64,000 nt of DNA from Sphingorhabdus sp. EL138 (lineage in GTDB: Bacteria > Pseudomonadota > Alphaproteobacteria > Sphingomonadales > Sphingomonadaceae). Below the pieces are notes generated by a model. The model was given only the letters and a program-made list of their open reading frames with translations, did no database searches and had not been told where the DNA came from. Where the stretch lies: the NCBI RefSeq assembly GCF_945862485.1, contig NZ_CAMAYF010000005.1, positions 62,001-126,000 on the forward strand. Reading direction: 5' to 3'. This document shows positions 33,657 through 43,732 of the stretch, piece by piece. Positions within the stretch are counted from its first letter, which is position 1; each line of letters starts with the position of its first letter. The position numbers were made by a program, and so were the translations under genes.

Positions 33657-33743
33657 GATGTGGCATTAGGCCGCGTCGCGCGCAAGCGCTGATACTGAGC
33701 ACTTATATCTTGAGTTCTTGATTTGTTCTGTTAGTTATCGGCC

Positions 33744-35108
33744 ATGGCAAAGACAAAACGCAAATATGTGTGTCAGGCATGCGGGTCTGAATCCAACCGC
33801 TGGCAAGGGCAGTGTGACGATTGCGGCGAATGGAACACTTTGGCGGAAGAGGCCAAGGCAACTGTTTTTGAGCTGAAGCATCATTTGCATTCGGGCGGCC
33901 GTGCGGTCGAATTGTCCGGATTGAATACGGATATTACACTGCCGGAGCGCGCCTCGACGGGTATATCTGAATTTGACCGCGCACTGGGTGGCGGACTTGT
34001 ACCGGGTTCAGCGACCTTGCTTGGCGGCGATCCGGGCATTGGTAAATCGACATTATTGTTGCAAGCCGCCGCAAACCTCGCGCGGCGCGGCTTGGCCGTT
34101 GCGTATATTTCGGGCGAAGAGGCGGTCGACCAAGTGCGCTTGCGCGCCCGCCGGCTTGGCCTTGGCGATGCGCCGGTGCAGCTTGCCGCCGCAACCTCGG
34201 TGCGCGACATATTGACGACGATGGCCCAAGGCGCACCGCCCGCTTTATTGGTCATCGATTCCATACAAACTATGCACAGCGACCTCATAGAAGGCGCGCC
34301 GGGAACGGTCAGCCAAGTCCGCGCCTCGGCGCAAGAGCTTATCCGGTTTGCCAAGGAACGCGGCACGGCGCTGATGCTCGTCGGCCATGTGACCAAGGAC
34401 GGGACGATCGCCGGACCCCGTGTGCTGGAACATATGGTCGACACCGTATTGTCGTTCGAAGGCGAACGCAGCCATCAATATCGCATTTTGCGTGCGTCCA
34501 AAAACCGCTTTGGCGGGACCGACGAAATCGGCGTCTTTGCGATGGTGGAAGAAGGCTTGACCGAGGTTGGCAACCCAAGCGCCTTGTTCCTGACCGACCG
34601 GGCCGAGCAGGTTACGGGGGCAACGGTGTTTCCGGCGTTGGAGGGGACACGGCCCGTTCTCGTAGAAATTCAGGCACTGACCGTGCGGCTATCGAGTGGA
34701 GCGACACCGCGCCGCGCTGTCGTCGGCTGGGACAGTGGCCGCCTTGCGATGATATTGGCGGTGCTGGAGGCGCGATGCGGCCTTAGTTTTTCAACCGCTG
34801 AGGTCTATCTCAACATCGCAGGTGGCTATCGCATTTCCGACCCCGCTGCCGATCTCGCGGTGGCAGCGGCCTTGGTTTCGGCTTTGGCTGAACGGCCATT
34901 GCCGTCCGATGCAGTGCTCTTTGGCGAAGTGGCTTTGTCTGGCGAAATCCGTCCCGTGGCCCATGGTGCATTGCGATTGAAGGAATCGGCAAAGCTTGGG
35001 TTTAGTCGCGCATTAGTGCCGCCTTCGGTGCAGGGGCAGGCCGGTATTTCCACGCAAGAGTTCCGTACGCTTGCCAATCTCGTTGACCATATGCTGGGAC
35101 GCTCCTAA
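33744..35108 (+). CDS. radA: DNA repair protein RadA
   Basis: CQACGSESNRWQGQCDDCGEWNTL, LLGGDPGIGKSTLLLQAA, KNRFGGTDEIGVFAM. Confidence 0.96.
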   Translation: MAKTKRKYVCQACGSESNRWQGQCDDCGEWNTLAEEAKATVFELKHHLHSGGRAVELSGLNTDITLPERASTGISEFDRALGGGLVPGSATLLGGDPGIGKSTLLLQAAANLARRGLAVAYISGEEAVDQVRLRARRLGLGDAPVQLAAATSVRDILTTMAQGAPPALLVIDSIQTMHSDLIEGAPGTVSQVRASAQELIRFAKERGTALMLVGHVTKDGTIAGPRVLEHMVDTVLSFEGERSHQYRILRASKNRFGGTDEIGVFAMVEEGLTEVGNPSALFLTDRAEQVTGATVFPALEGTRPVLVEIQALTVRLSSGATPRRAVVGWDSGRLAMILAVLEARCGLSFSTAEVYLNIAGGYRISDPAADLAVAAALVSALAERPLPSDAVLFGEVALSGEIRPVAHGALRLKESAKLGFSRALVPPSVQGQAGISTQEFRTLANLVDHMLGRS

Positions 35109-35144
35109 ATCTGATTAGAACGGTTTTAAAGGCAATAGGATCAG

Positions 35145-35669
35145 ATGACAGCACTTGATATCATTGTCCTGTTCTTATTGGGCAGCGGGGCAGTATTCGG
35201 CTTCTTACGCGGCTTTTTGCAAGAAGCTCTGTCGATGATCGCATGGGTGCTGATCATCTTGGCCGTTCGTATGTTTCATACACCCGCGACAGCGGCTTTG
35301 GCAGAGGCCGTGGGCTCTGACTCTGGCGCGGCCATGCTCGCCTTTTTGGCACTTGTCATCGTCATCTTTGCCTTGGGTAAATGGATTGCGAAATCGATTG
35401 GGGCCAAAACGCGCAAGTCATTGCTTGGTCCGATTGACCGGGTTCTTGGTTTTGGCTTCGGTATGCTCAAGGGTCTGATAATCGCAACGCTCATCTTCCT
35501 TCTCTTCGTGATGGGATATGATGTGGTGTATGATGCGGGTGAAGGGCGACCTGAATGGATGACCAGTTCGCGTACATATCCGTTGCTCAACGCCAGCGGT
35601 GACGCCATGTCCGAATTTGTGCGTGCGCAACGCCTCACCGCCGATAGTGCCGCCGAAACCGCGAACTGA
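35145..35669 (+). CDS. cvpA: CvpA family protein
   Basis: MTALDIIVLFLLGSGAVFGFLRGFLQEALSMIAWVLIILAVR...RVLGFGFGMLKGLIIATLIFLL. Confidence 0.9.
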   Translation: MTALDIIVLFLLGSGAVFGFLRGFLQEALSMIAWVLIILAVRMFHTPATAALAEAVGSDSGAAMLAFLALVIVIFALGKWIAKSIGAKTRKSLLGPIDRVLGFGFGMLKGLIIATLIFLLFVMGYDVVYDAGEGRPEWMTSSRTYPLLNASGDAMSEFVRAQRLTADSAAETAN

Positions 35670-36100
35670 TGGACTCCGCGCTCTACAATCGGGATATCTT
35701 AAGGCTGGCAACATCTCTGGTCGTAGGGCATCGCCTTGCAGACCCCGACGGCACCGCAGAAGTGCGTTCGCCCTTATGCGGCAGCCGCATTCAAGCGGAT
35801 GTTACCACCGACGCCGATGGAATATTATGTGCCCTTGCCTTGCGCGCGAATGCTTGCGCGCTGGGACAAGCATCGGCGGCTATTTTGACGCAAAACGCCG
35901 TTGGCACAGCGATGACCGAAATCGCAACATTGCGCGATGGCGTGGCGCAGGCGTTACAGCGGGCGGGCGATATGCCAGGCTGCTGGCCGGAACTCGCTTT
36001 GCTCACGGCGGCAACTGATTATCCGTCGCGCCATGCCGCGATCTTATTGCCTTATGACGCGATCCTCGCCGCTGCCGCGCAGGTCAAAGACAAAGTATGA
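35669..36100 (+). CDS. Iron-sulfur cluster scaffold (NifU/IscU-like) protein
   Basis: ADPDGTAEVRSPLCGSRIQADVTTD...ALRANACALGQASAAIL, IscU-like Cys spacing. Confidence 0.7.
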   Translation: MDSALYNRDILRLATSLVVGHRLADPDGTAEVRSPLCGSRIQADVTTDADGILCALALRANACALGQASAAILTQNAVGTAMTEIATLRDGVAQALQRAGDMPGCWPELALLTAATDYPSRHAAILLPYDAILAAAAQVKDKV

Positions 36101-37886
36101 TGGAAGAAACATCACGCCACCTCGTCGCTGATGTGATGTTGGGCGGTGTGGTACTGCTCGGCGCGGCGCTATTGGCGGTGCTGATTTTTCGGCGTCTCGG
36201 CCTTGGCGCGGTGCTTGGCTATCTGGTCGCGGGCATTGCCATTGGGCCGGATGGCCTTGCGTTGATTGACGCGCCAGAGACGATATTGGCCTATTCCGAA
36301 ATCGGCATCATCTTGCTGCTGTTCCTCGTCGGGCTTGAGCTATCGCCGAGCAGGCTGTGGCTGTTGCGGCGTGACATTCTGCTGTTCGGGCCGTTGCAGG
36401 TCATTTTGTGCGGCCTCGGCATGTTTGCCGTCATCCATTTCGCAATGCCAAGCTTTAGCTGGCAAGCCGCTTTAGTACTTGGGCTTCCATTGGCCTTGTC
36501 GTCCACCGCGCAGGTGTTGCCCTTGCTGCAATCGCGCGGCCGTATGAAAACCGATTATGGCGAGAAAAGCTTCTCCATATTATTGTTTCAGGACATTTCG
36601 ATTGTTCCCTTGCTGACCATCGTTGCCGCCTTGTCGCGCGCACCAGCCGAAGAAGGCGCGATTGAGGGGTGGTGGTTGGCATTATACGCCGTGCTGGCGA
36701 TTGCCGGACTGGTCTTGGCCGGACGCTATTTGCTGTCGCCACTCTTGCGCTTGGTCGGCAAGATTTCGGAGCGTGAATTGTTCATCGTCACGGGCCTATT
36801 CACCGTCTGCGTCAGCGCCGCGGTGATGCAGGCGATTGGCGTGTCGCCAGCCTTGGGCGCATTTGTCGCAGGCGTCATGTTGGCCGAATCGCCTTACCGG
36901 CATGAGTTGGAGGCCGACATTGATCCGTTTCGTTCGATCTTACTGGGTCTGTTTTTCTTGGCAGTTGGCATGTTGCTTGATGTTGATGTTATCTTGTCGC
37001 AGCCCTTTTTCGTCGCGGGTCTTGCGCTGGCTTTGGTCGCGATAAAGATTGCAGTTATCTTCGCACTTGGCAGGTTTTTTGGTCTCCAGAACAAGCCGTC
37101 GATCATCATGGCAATGCTGTTGAGCCAAGGTGGCGAGTTCGCTTTTGTGCTGTTCGCCGCCGCGCAGCAGGCCTTGTTAATCGAACCAGAGGCCGCAAGC
37201 CTGTTCGGTGCAGTCGTGACGCTGTCCATGGCAACCACGCCGTTCCTGATGATCTTTGCGGGCAAGCTTGCTGCGCGCAAGGGGAAGGATGACGTCCAGT
37301 TGGATGACCCTGAATTGGCGTCACAGGCCAATGTTATCATCGTCGGGCATGGACGGTTCGGGCAACAGGTGTCGTAGATCATGCGCGCAGCGGCTCGTCC
37401 GGTGACGTTGATTGATATCAACCCGCAGACCATCGACCGCAGCGGGGACTTTGGCTTCAAGGTTTTTACGGCGATGGCAGCCGCGTCGACTTGCTCCAGC
37501 GGGCAGGGGGCAAAGACGCGCAGGCGATATTCTTCTGCATTGATGACCGATACATGACCGCGGACTCATTGATGCCTGTGCGTGAGACATTTCCGCGGAC
37601 AAAATTGTTCGTGCGGGCTTATGGCCGGGAGCAGGCTTTGTTGTTGATGCAGGATGAAGGCATTAGCATCATGCGTGAAGTGTTTGAATCCTCGATCCGT
37701 ATGTCTGCCGATGCGCTGAAATATTTTGGTACGGATCGTGCAAAAATCCACGAGATTATCTTGGAATTCCGGCGGCGTGACCGCAGCCGCCTAAAAGCGC
37801 AGTTCACCAGCGGGGACATGCATGCCGGAAGGCGTCACAGTTTCGGCGGCGATGACTCCGACGACTTTCTGATTGCAGACGATTAG
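36097..37886 (+). pseudogene. KefB/KefC-type monovalent cation:proton antiporter, disrupted by in-frame TAG and frameshift
   Basis: N-terminal 426 aa ends GHGRFGQQVS*(TAG 37375-37377). Homologous reading continues as IMRAAARPVTLIDINPQTIDRSGDFGFKVF, then shifts frame at the T-run 37463-37467 into GDGSRVDLLQRAGGKDAQAIFFCIDD...FLIADD. Confidence 0.8.
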
Positions 37887-38046
37887 GCCGTGAACTCATA
37901 AATATCACCTTCACGGCGTCAAAATGGCAAAGATATCGAAGTAAAATGTCCGCCGCAGGCAGTTATTCTGCCTGCAAGGGCATTTTGTTTGCGAGATCGA
38001 AGCCATTTTGACGCCGTGAAGGTGATATTTATGAGTTCACGGCCTA
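37884..38046. repeat. Long-hairpin repeat element, copy B (163 bp)
   Basis: Perfect 45-bp terminal inverted repeats (37884-37928 / 38002-38046), apical GCAGGCAG-ttatt-CTGCCTGC hairpin (37955-37975). Confidence 0.9.
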
Positions 38047-39144
38047 AACTTCGCTGTCGAGGAACGCGGCAACGTCATTCAGCGACACATCTTTGGACAA
38101 AAATGTCTGTCCGATGCCGCGCGCCAGCAAGAAGGGCAGCGTGCCTCCGCTCATTTTCTTGTCATGCCGCATATAGTCGACCAAAGCCGCGCCATTGGCG
38201 CTAACACCGGCTTCGGATAAAGTTGTTGGCAAGCCAGCCCGTTCCAAAAGCGAGCTGACACGTTCCGCATCCTCTGCAGGGCACAGGCCCAACCGCACCG
38301 AATAGCGAAACGCTAAGGCCATACCAGCGGCGACCGCTTCGCCATGAAACAGCCGGTCGGAAAAACCAGTGTCGGCTTCCAAGGCATGGCCAAATGTGTG
38401 GCCCAAGTTCAACAGCGCCCGCGTACCGGTGCGTTCGGTTTCGTCCGCGGCGACGATCCGTGCCTTCGACTGCACGGACCGGATGATGGCCTGTGCACGG
38501 ATATCAAGGGATCCTGCAAAAAAGCTGTCGAGATTATCCACGCAAAAGTCAAAAAACGCTGCGTCATCGATCAGGCCATATTTCACCACCTCGGCAAATC
38601 CCGCTGCGAGTTGGCGGGTGGGCAGGGTTGAAAGCAACTCTGGGTCGATGAGGACCAATGCAGGTTGATGAAACGCTCCAACCAGATTTTTGCCTGCAGC
38701 GCTATTGATGGCGGTCTTGCCGCCAACGCTGCTGTCGACTTGGGCAAGCAAGGTCGTCGGTATCTGCACAAAGGCACAGCCGCGTTTAATGATATGCGCG
38801 GCAAAGCCAGTAATGTCTCCAACCACGCCGCCGCCCAGTGCAATGATATGGTCGCTGCGTTCCACATGCTGTTCCAGCAACCAGTCCGTCAACTGCTCCA
38901 ACTGCGCCCAGCTTTTACCCGCTTCGCCAGCGGGCAGGATGAAATGCACGCATGATAGGCCCGCGCCGCGCACGGCCGATTCAAACTGTGGCAGAACGGC
39001 TTGCGCCACATTTTCGTCGGTTATGACAAGTAAGCGACTGTCGCGGGCATAAGGCGCCAAAACAGGGCCGACATTGGCCAGTAACCCAGCGCGGACATGA
39101 ATATCATAAGGGCAGTTGGACAGGTCAACGGATATCACGGTCAT
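38044..39144 (-). CDS. aroB: 3-dehydroquinate synthase
   Basis: IALGGGVVGDITGFAAHIIKRGCAFVQIPTTLLAQVDSSVGGKTAIN; stop codon lies in repeat copy B. Confidence 0.96.
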   Translation of the reverse strand: MTVISVDLSNCPYDIHVRAGLLANVGPVLAPYARDSRLLVITDENVAQAVLPQFESAVRGAGLSCVHFILPAGEAGKSWAQLEQLTDWLLEQHVERSDHIIALGGGVVGDITGFAAHIIKRGCAFVQIPTTLLAQVDSSVGGKTAINSAAGKNLVGAFHQPALVLIDPELLSTLPTRQLAAGFAEVVKYGLIDDAAFFDFCVDNLDSFFAGSLDIRAQAIIRSVQSKARIVAADETERTGTRALLNLGHTFGHALEADTGFSDRLFHGEAVAAGMALAFRYSVRLGLCPAEDAERVSSLLERAGLPTTLSEAGVSANGAALVDYMRHDKKMSGGTLPFLLARGIGQTFLSKDVSLNDVAAFLDSEV

Positions 39145-39704
39145 GCGGAAAGGGCCTTTAATATATTTTCAACGGTCCGCACATGCGGTGAAGTATCGCT
39201 GCGGATATGGAGATTGGCAGCGGCATATAAGGGGTTACGTACCTGGCCAAGTTCAGTCAGCACCGTCACTGGGTCCTTGCCTTTCAACAACGGGCGATGG
39301 TTGCGCCGCGACACACGGTCGGCGAGCACTTGCACGTCGGCATTAAGCCAGATCGATGTTGCGCGTGCCAAGATGAGCGCGCGGGTTTCGTCGTTGACGA
39401 ACGCGCCGCCGCCCGTCGCAATAACCTTTGGTGCGCCTTCGATCAGGCGCGCGATCACGCGGCGTTCACCATCGCGAAAATATGCCTCACCAAATTTCGC
39501 GAATATTTCGGTAATCGACAAACCCGCTGCCTTTTCAATTTCGTCATCGGCATCGACAAAGGGTGTGCCCAGACAGGTAGCAAGCCGTTTTCCGATGCTG
39601 GTTTTGCCGACGCCCATCATGCCGACAAGCACGACCGGACGGTCAATGACCAATGCGGCTTGCATGCCAAATTTGCGTTTTTTAGGTTCGTGAACTTCAG
39701 CCAT
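39141..39704 (-). CDS. aroK: Shikimate kinase
   Basis: VVLVGMMGVGKTSIGKRLATCLGTPFVDADDEIEKAAGLSITEIFAKFGEAYFRDGERRVI. Confidence 0.95.
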   Translation of the reverse strand: MAEVHEPKKRKFGMQAALVIDRPVVLVGMMGVGKTSIGKRLATCLGTPFVDADDEIEKAAGLSITEIFAKFGEAYFRDGERRVIARLIEGAPKVIATGGGAFVNDETRALILARATSIWLNADVQVLADRVSRRNHRPLLKGKDPVTVLTELGQVRNPLYAAANLHIRSDTSPHVRTVENILKALSA

Positions 39705-39890
39705 GACGACATCGCCTATATATCGCCTTGGCGTCCGCCGAAAGCAGTTTGCCACTTTGCGGATTTTTGTAGTAATTACAGCATAATGAGTGGAGAAAAG
39801 CCGCATGGTTGCATGAAATACCATTTTTGCGGTTTCTGTCGGTTGCCGCAAGGGGCATAGGCTTGCTATTGACTGCTGAGGGTTGCGGCA

Positions 39891-41738
39891 ATGGCAACGG
39901 ATGATAATAAGGCATGCCGCATTGCTGTTCGCAGATATGGAAACAGGTTCGCATCATTGACTGACAAGATTTCAAAAAGCGGCCTTTTGGTTGCCAGTGC
40001 TCTGGTTCTGGTATTTTCTTTGCCTGCGCTCGGGCAGCAGGGACCTGAATCTTTGTTGCCTGAGGGCTTTGGGGACCCTGCGCCCCCGCAGACGCCTGTA
40101 CCGGGCAGGACCGCGCCTAATGTGCCCGGATCCATTAGCTCTTCGAGCCCTTCCGCTGCGACCGAGGAGGCAGCTGCGACAGAAGAAGGCGAAGAGGAAG
40201 AAGATCCCGAATTGGTCATCCGTTTTGATATGCCGCCTGCCGCGCGGCAGTCGTTGGGCGCGGTCGGGATATTGCCCCAATCGTCAGGTGGGTTTCCGGC
40301 CAACTCTTTTGGTTCGCTGGATGGGGCTTTCCTCAGCCAGATGCTCAAACGGACATCGGGACCGATTGCCTCACGTTGGGGCACGATCATGGCGCGGCGC
40401 TTACTCGCTAGCCGCACCAACACGCCAAACGGTGTTAATGGCGCGGATTGGACAGCGGAGCGCGCGTGGTTGTTGCTGCGGATGGGTGACTCTGTCGTGG
40501 CGCGCAATCTTGTGCAGCAAGTGGATGGCGCAGATTACACAAAGCGCCTCCACGAGGTCGCGATGCAGGCCTATTTGGCCAATGGCGATTTAGCGGGCAT
40601 GTGCCCAATCACCGAAAGCGGTGTGCGCCTGGTCAACAACGGCCGCTGGAAAATGACGCGCGCCATCTGCGCGTCTTTGGCGGGTGAGCAAGGCAGCGCG
40701 ACGGCATTTATCAATCAGGGCCGCTATCAGGGCTGGGTGCGTGGCGTCGATTATCTCTTGGCTGAAAAAGCGGTTGGGGCCGGCATGAACGGGCGGCGTT
40801 CGGTGAAAATCGAATGGGAAAATGTGGAGGGCATGAACCCTTGGCGCTTCGGTCTTTCCGCTGCTGTGGGTCTTGAACCCCCAGAAAGCCTATTTGCCGA
40901 CACGGGGCGTCAGGTCGACGGTTGGCGGGTGCAGTTGCCAATGTTTTCGCCGACGATCCGGGTCAAATATGCATCCAATGCTGCAGCGCTGGGTATATTG
41001 TCGAACCGGAACATGGTGGATCTCTATGCGCAGCTCCTTGATGATCCTGATGCTCCCGACGCCGCGCGGTTACAGGCCGAAAGCCTCGGTGACGCTTACA
41101 CCGCCTCAGGTGAAGATGCCAAGGTTGCGGCTATGACGTCTTTATGGACCACGGCGGCCGCAGGCGCAGACTATCACGCTTCATTGGTGATGACGGCGCG
41201 GGCGGCTGCGCTGATCGTGCCAGATACTGATCATCGGGAAGAGGCTGACCGGCTGATTGCTTCCATGCTGACGGCTGGTCTTGACCGCTCCGCAGCGCGA
41301 TGGATGGACATTGTGGCGGATGGATCGCTGGGTTGGGCGCTGGTAACACTGGCGACGCCGGGACGGGTAACGGCCGCTGATTATGGCAGCCTAGACGATT
41401 TTTTCGGCAATGATGACAGTACCGACGGACATAAATCGCGGCTTTTGCTGGCCGGCTTGTCGGGGCTTGGCCGTATTGAAACGGACGCGCGCGCGGACTT
41501 TGCAAGCGACCTTAAAGTCAATATTTCCCGTCAAACCGCATGGTCAAAGGCGATTACCGCCGCCGCTGGACGTGGCGAGCAGGGCACGGTTGCGTTGATG
41601 GCGGTTGCGGCGCTGCAGGCGCCGTCATGGTCGGCTGTGCCCGCCAATCATCTTTACTATATCGTCCGTTCCTTGCGTCAGGTCGGTTTGGAGGCCGAAG
41701 CCCGGATGATTGCCGCTGAAGCTGTCACTTTTGCCTAA
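39891..41738 (+). CDS. Uncharacterised secreted/envelope protein (615 aa)
   Basis: N-terminal hydrophobic segment (SGLLVASALVLVFSLPALGQQ), Pro-rich then Glu-rich linker (EEAAATEEGEEEEDPE), alpha-helical remainder; well-formed ORF. Confidence 0.7.
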   Translation: MATDDNKACRIAVRRYGNRFASLTDKISKSGLLVASALVLVFSLPALGQQGPESLLPEGFGDPAPPQTPVPGRTAPNVPGSISSSSPSAATEEAAATEEGEEEEDPELVIRFDMPPAARQSLGAVGILPQSSGGFPANSFGSLDGAFLSQMLKRTSGPIASRWGTIMARRLLASRTNTPNGVNGADWTAERAWLLLRMGDSVVARNLVQQVDGADYTKRLHEVAMQAYLANGDLAGMCPITESGVRLVNNGRWKMTRAICASLAGEQGSATAFINQGRYQGWVRGVDYLLAEKAVGAGMNGRRSVKIEWENVEGMNPWRFGLSAAVGLEPPESLFADTGRQVDGWRVQLPMFSPTIRVKYASNAAALGILSNRNMVDLYAQLLDDPDAPDAARLQAESLGDAYTASGEDAKVAAMTSLWTTAAAGADYHASLVMTARAAALIVPDTDHREEADRLIASMLTAGLDRSAARWMDIVADGSLGWALVTLATPGRVTAADYGSLDDFFGNDDSTDGHKSRLLLAGLSGLGRIETDARADFASDLKVNISRQTAWSKAITAAAGRGEQGTVALMAVAALQAPSWSAVPANHLYYIVRSLRQVGLEAEARMIAAEAVTFA

Positions 41739-41768
41739 CGATATGGCAATGACGATCGTCAGCCAAAA

Positions 41769-42674
41769 ATGAGCTTACCCGATCGTGATCTGATTGCGCG
41801 TTTTCTGGAAATGTTGGCAGCAGAGCAAGGTGTCGCCAAGAATACGCTATTGGCCTACCAAAGCGACTTGATGTCAGCATCCAGCCTTTTGCATGGTCAA
41901 CTGGCTGTGGCTGCGCCTGACGCGCTCGTGGAACTGGCCCGCCAATGGCGCGACCTAGCCAACAGCTCTGTTGCGCGTAAGGCATCGGCATTACGGCGTT
42001 TTTTTGCCTTTCTGCATGAGGAGGGCTTTCGCGCGGACAACCCGTCAGCAGCCCTGCCGAAGCCAGCGCAAATGCGGCCCTTGCCCAAAATTCTCGATAT
42101 AGACGAAGTCGACACCTTGTTTGCTGTGATTGCAGCAAAGCTTGCGCAGGCGCATCCCATCGCAAATGATTACCGGCTGTCGGCGCTTATCGAGTTGCTA
42201 TATGGTTCGGGGCTGCGGGCCACCGAATTGGTCGTTCTACCGCGAAATGCGGTTGTGTCGGATAGACCGTTCATCATCGTAAAAGGCAAAGGCGACAAGG
42301 AACGATTAATCCCCATTTCCAACCGTGCGCGCCAAGCGGCAGTTGCGTGGTTGGACTTTGTTCCGGAAAAGTCGCGGTTTCTCTTTCCGTCGCGCGGGGG
42401 GCATATCAGTCGTATTCGCTTGTTCCAGATCATTAAGGACCTTGCTGCGTCTTCGGGGCTGGATCCGGCAAAGGTCAGCCCCCATGTCCTGCGACATGCC
42501 TTTGCCACGCATCTTTTGGCGGGCGGCGCTAATCTGCGGGCTTTGCAGTCCATGCTGGGGCATGCAGACATCGCGACGACGCAGATTTACACGCATGTCG
42601 ACAGCAGCAAGCTCGTTGATCTGGTTAATCGGCGGCACCCATTAGCAACGCGTACATTGACCCGTAGCACGTGA
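41769..42674 (+). CDS. xerD: Tyrosine recombinase XerD
   Basis: LIELLYGSGLRATELVVLPRNAV, VSPHVLRHAFATHLLAGGANLRALQSMLGHADIATTQIYTHVD. Confidence 0.93.
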   Translation: MSLPDRDLIARFLEMLAAEQGVAKNTLLAYQSDLMSASSLLHGQLAVAAPDALVELARQWRDLANSSVARKASALRRFFAFLHEEGFRADNPSAALPKPAQMRPLPKILDIDEVDTLFAVIAAKLAQAHPIANDYRLSALIELLYGSGLRATELVVLPRNAVVSDRPFIIVKGKGDKERLIPISNRARQAAVAWLDFVPEKSRFLFPSRGGHISRIRLFQIIKDLAASSGLDPAKVSPHVLRHAFATHLLAGGANLRALQSMLGHADIATTQIYTHVDSSKLVDLVNRRHPLATRTLTRST

Positions 42675-42691
42675 GGCTCTAACCGACAGTC

Positions 42692-43636
42692 ATGATGGTA
42701 TATCTTGATTTTGAAAAGCCGGTTGCCGCGCTCGAAGCGCGCATCCTTGAATTGCAAGATGCTGCGCGTGATAGCGACGTTGATGCGGGCGCCGAAATCG
42801 CCAAATTGCGCGCCAAGGCGGACAAGCAGTTGAAGGATACCTATGCCAATCTGACGGCATGGCAGAAAACGCAGGTCGCTCGGCACCCGGAACGGCCCCA
42901 TTTCAAACATTATATCGAAGCGATGTTTGAAGGCTTCATGCCCTTGGCAGGGGACCGCGCCTTTGGTGACGACCAAGCGATTATCGGCGGTCTTGGCCGC
43001 TTGAATGGCCGCCGCGTGATGGTTATCGGGCATGAAAAAGGCGATGATACGCAAAGCCGCCTGCGTCACAATTTCGGGATGGGTAAGCCCGAGGGCTATC
43101 GCAAAGCCATTCGCTTGATGGAACTCGCCGATCGGTTTGGCATCCCGGTGGTGAGTTTGGTCGATACGTCGGGCGCGTTTCCGGGCATTCAGGCGGAAGA
43201 ACGCGGGCAGGCAGAGGCGATTGCCCGTTCTACCGAGAAATGCCTGTCGCTGGGCGTGCCGATGATTGCCTGCATAGTGGGTGAGGGCGGTTCAGGTGGC
43301 GCCGTTGCACTAGCCGCAGCCGACCGCATATTGATGTTTCAATATGCCGTCTATTCGGTGATTTCGCCGGAAGGTTGCGCCTCAATTTTGTGGCGCACCG
43401 GTGACAAGGCAGCGGACGCCGCGCAAGCCATGAAGATGACGGCGGATGACCTGAAAGCATTGCGGATCATTGACCGTATTGTTCCAGAACCCGTCGGTGG
43501 CGCGCACCGCGACCATGGCATCGCGGCAGCAGCGCTTGCGTCCGCGATATACGAGGAGTTGGACGCGTTGTCCGGTTTTTCATCGAAAGAATTATTGCAA
43601 CAACGGCGCGCAAAATTCTTGTCCATGGGGGCCTGA
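42692..43636 (+). CDS. accA: Acetyl-CoA carboxylase carboxyltransferase subunit alpha
   Basis: YLDFEKPVAALEARILEL, RHPERPHFKHYIEAMFEGFMPLAGDRAFGDDQAI, GEGGSGGAVALAAADRILMFQYAVYSVISPEGCASILWR. Confidence 0.97.
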   Translation: MMVYLDFEKPVAALEARILELQDAARDSDVDAGAEIAKLRAKADKQLKDTYANLTAWQKTQVARHPERPHFKHYIEAMFEGFMPLAGDRAFGDDQAIIGGLGRLNGRRVMVIGHEKGDDTQSRLRHNFGMGKPEGYRKAIRLMELADRFGIPVVSLVDTSGAFPGIQAEERGQAEAIARSTEKCLSLGVPMIACIVGEGGSGGAVALAAADRILMFQYAVYSVISPEGCASILWRTGDKAADAAQAMKMTADDLKALRIIDRIVPEPVGGAHRDHGIAAAALASAIYEELDALSGFSSKELLQQRRAKFLSMGA

Positions 43637-43732
43637 ACTTTTTCGAGTATAAACTCCCTTATGGCCGTTATGGTGTGAGGCATTGAAAGGGCGCGTCCCA
43701 AGCTGCGTTGCCTGTATTTGGGGAGGATATTG

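Noticed and set aside
41769-42674. Island integrase candidate
   Set aside because: It is a standard XerD (and 20606-21493 a standard XerC) in core context, well away from the tRNA boundary.
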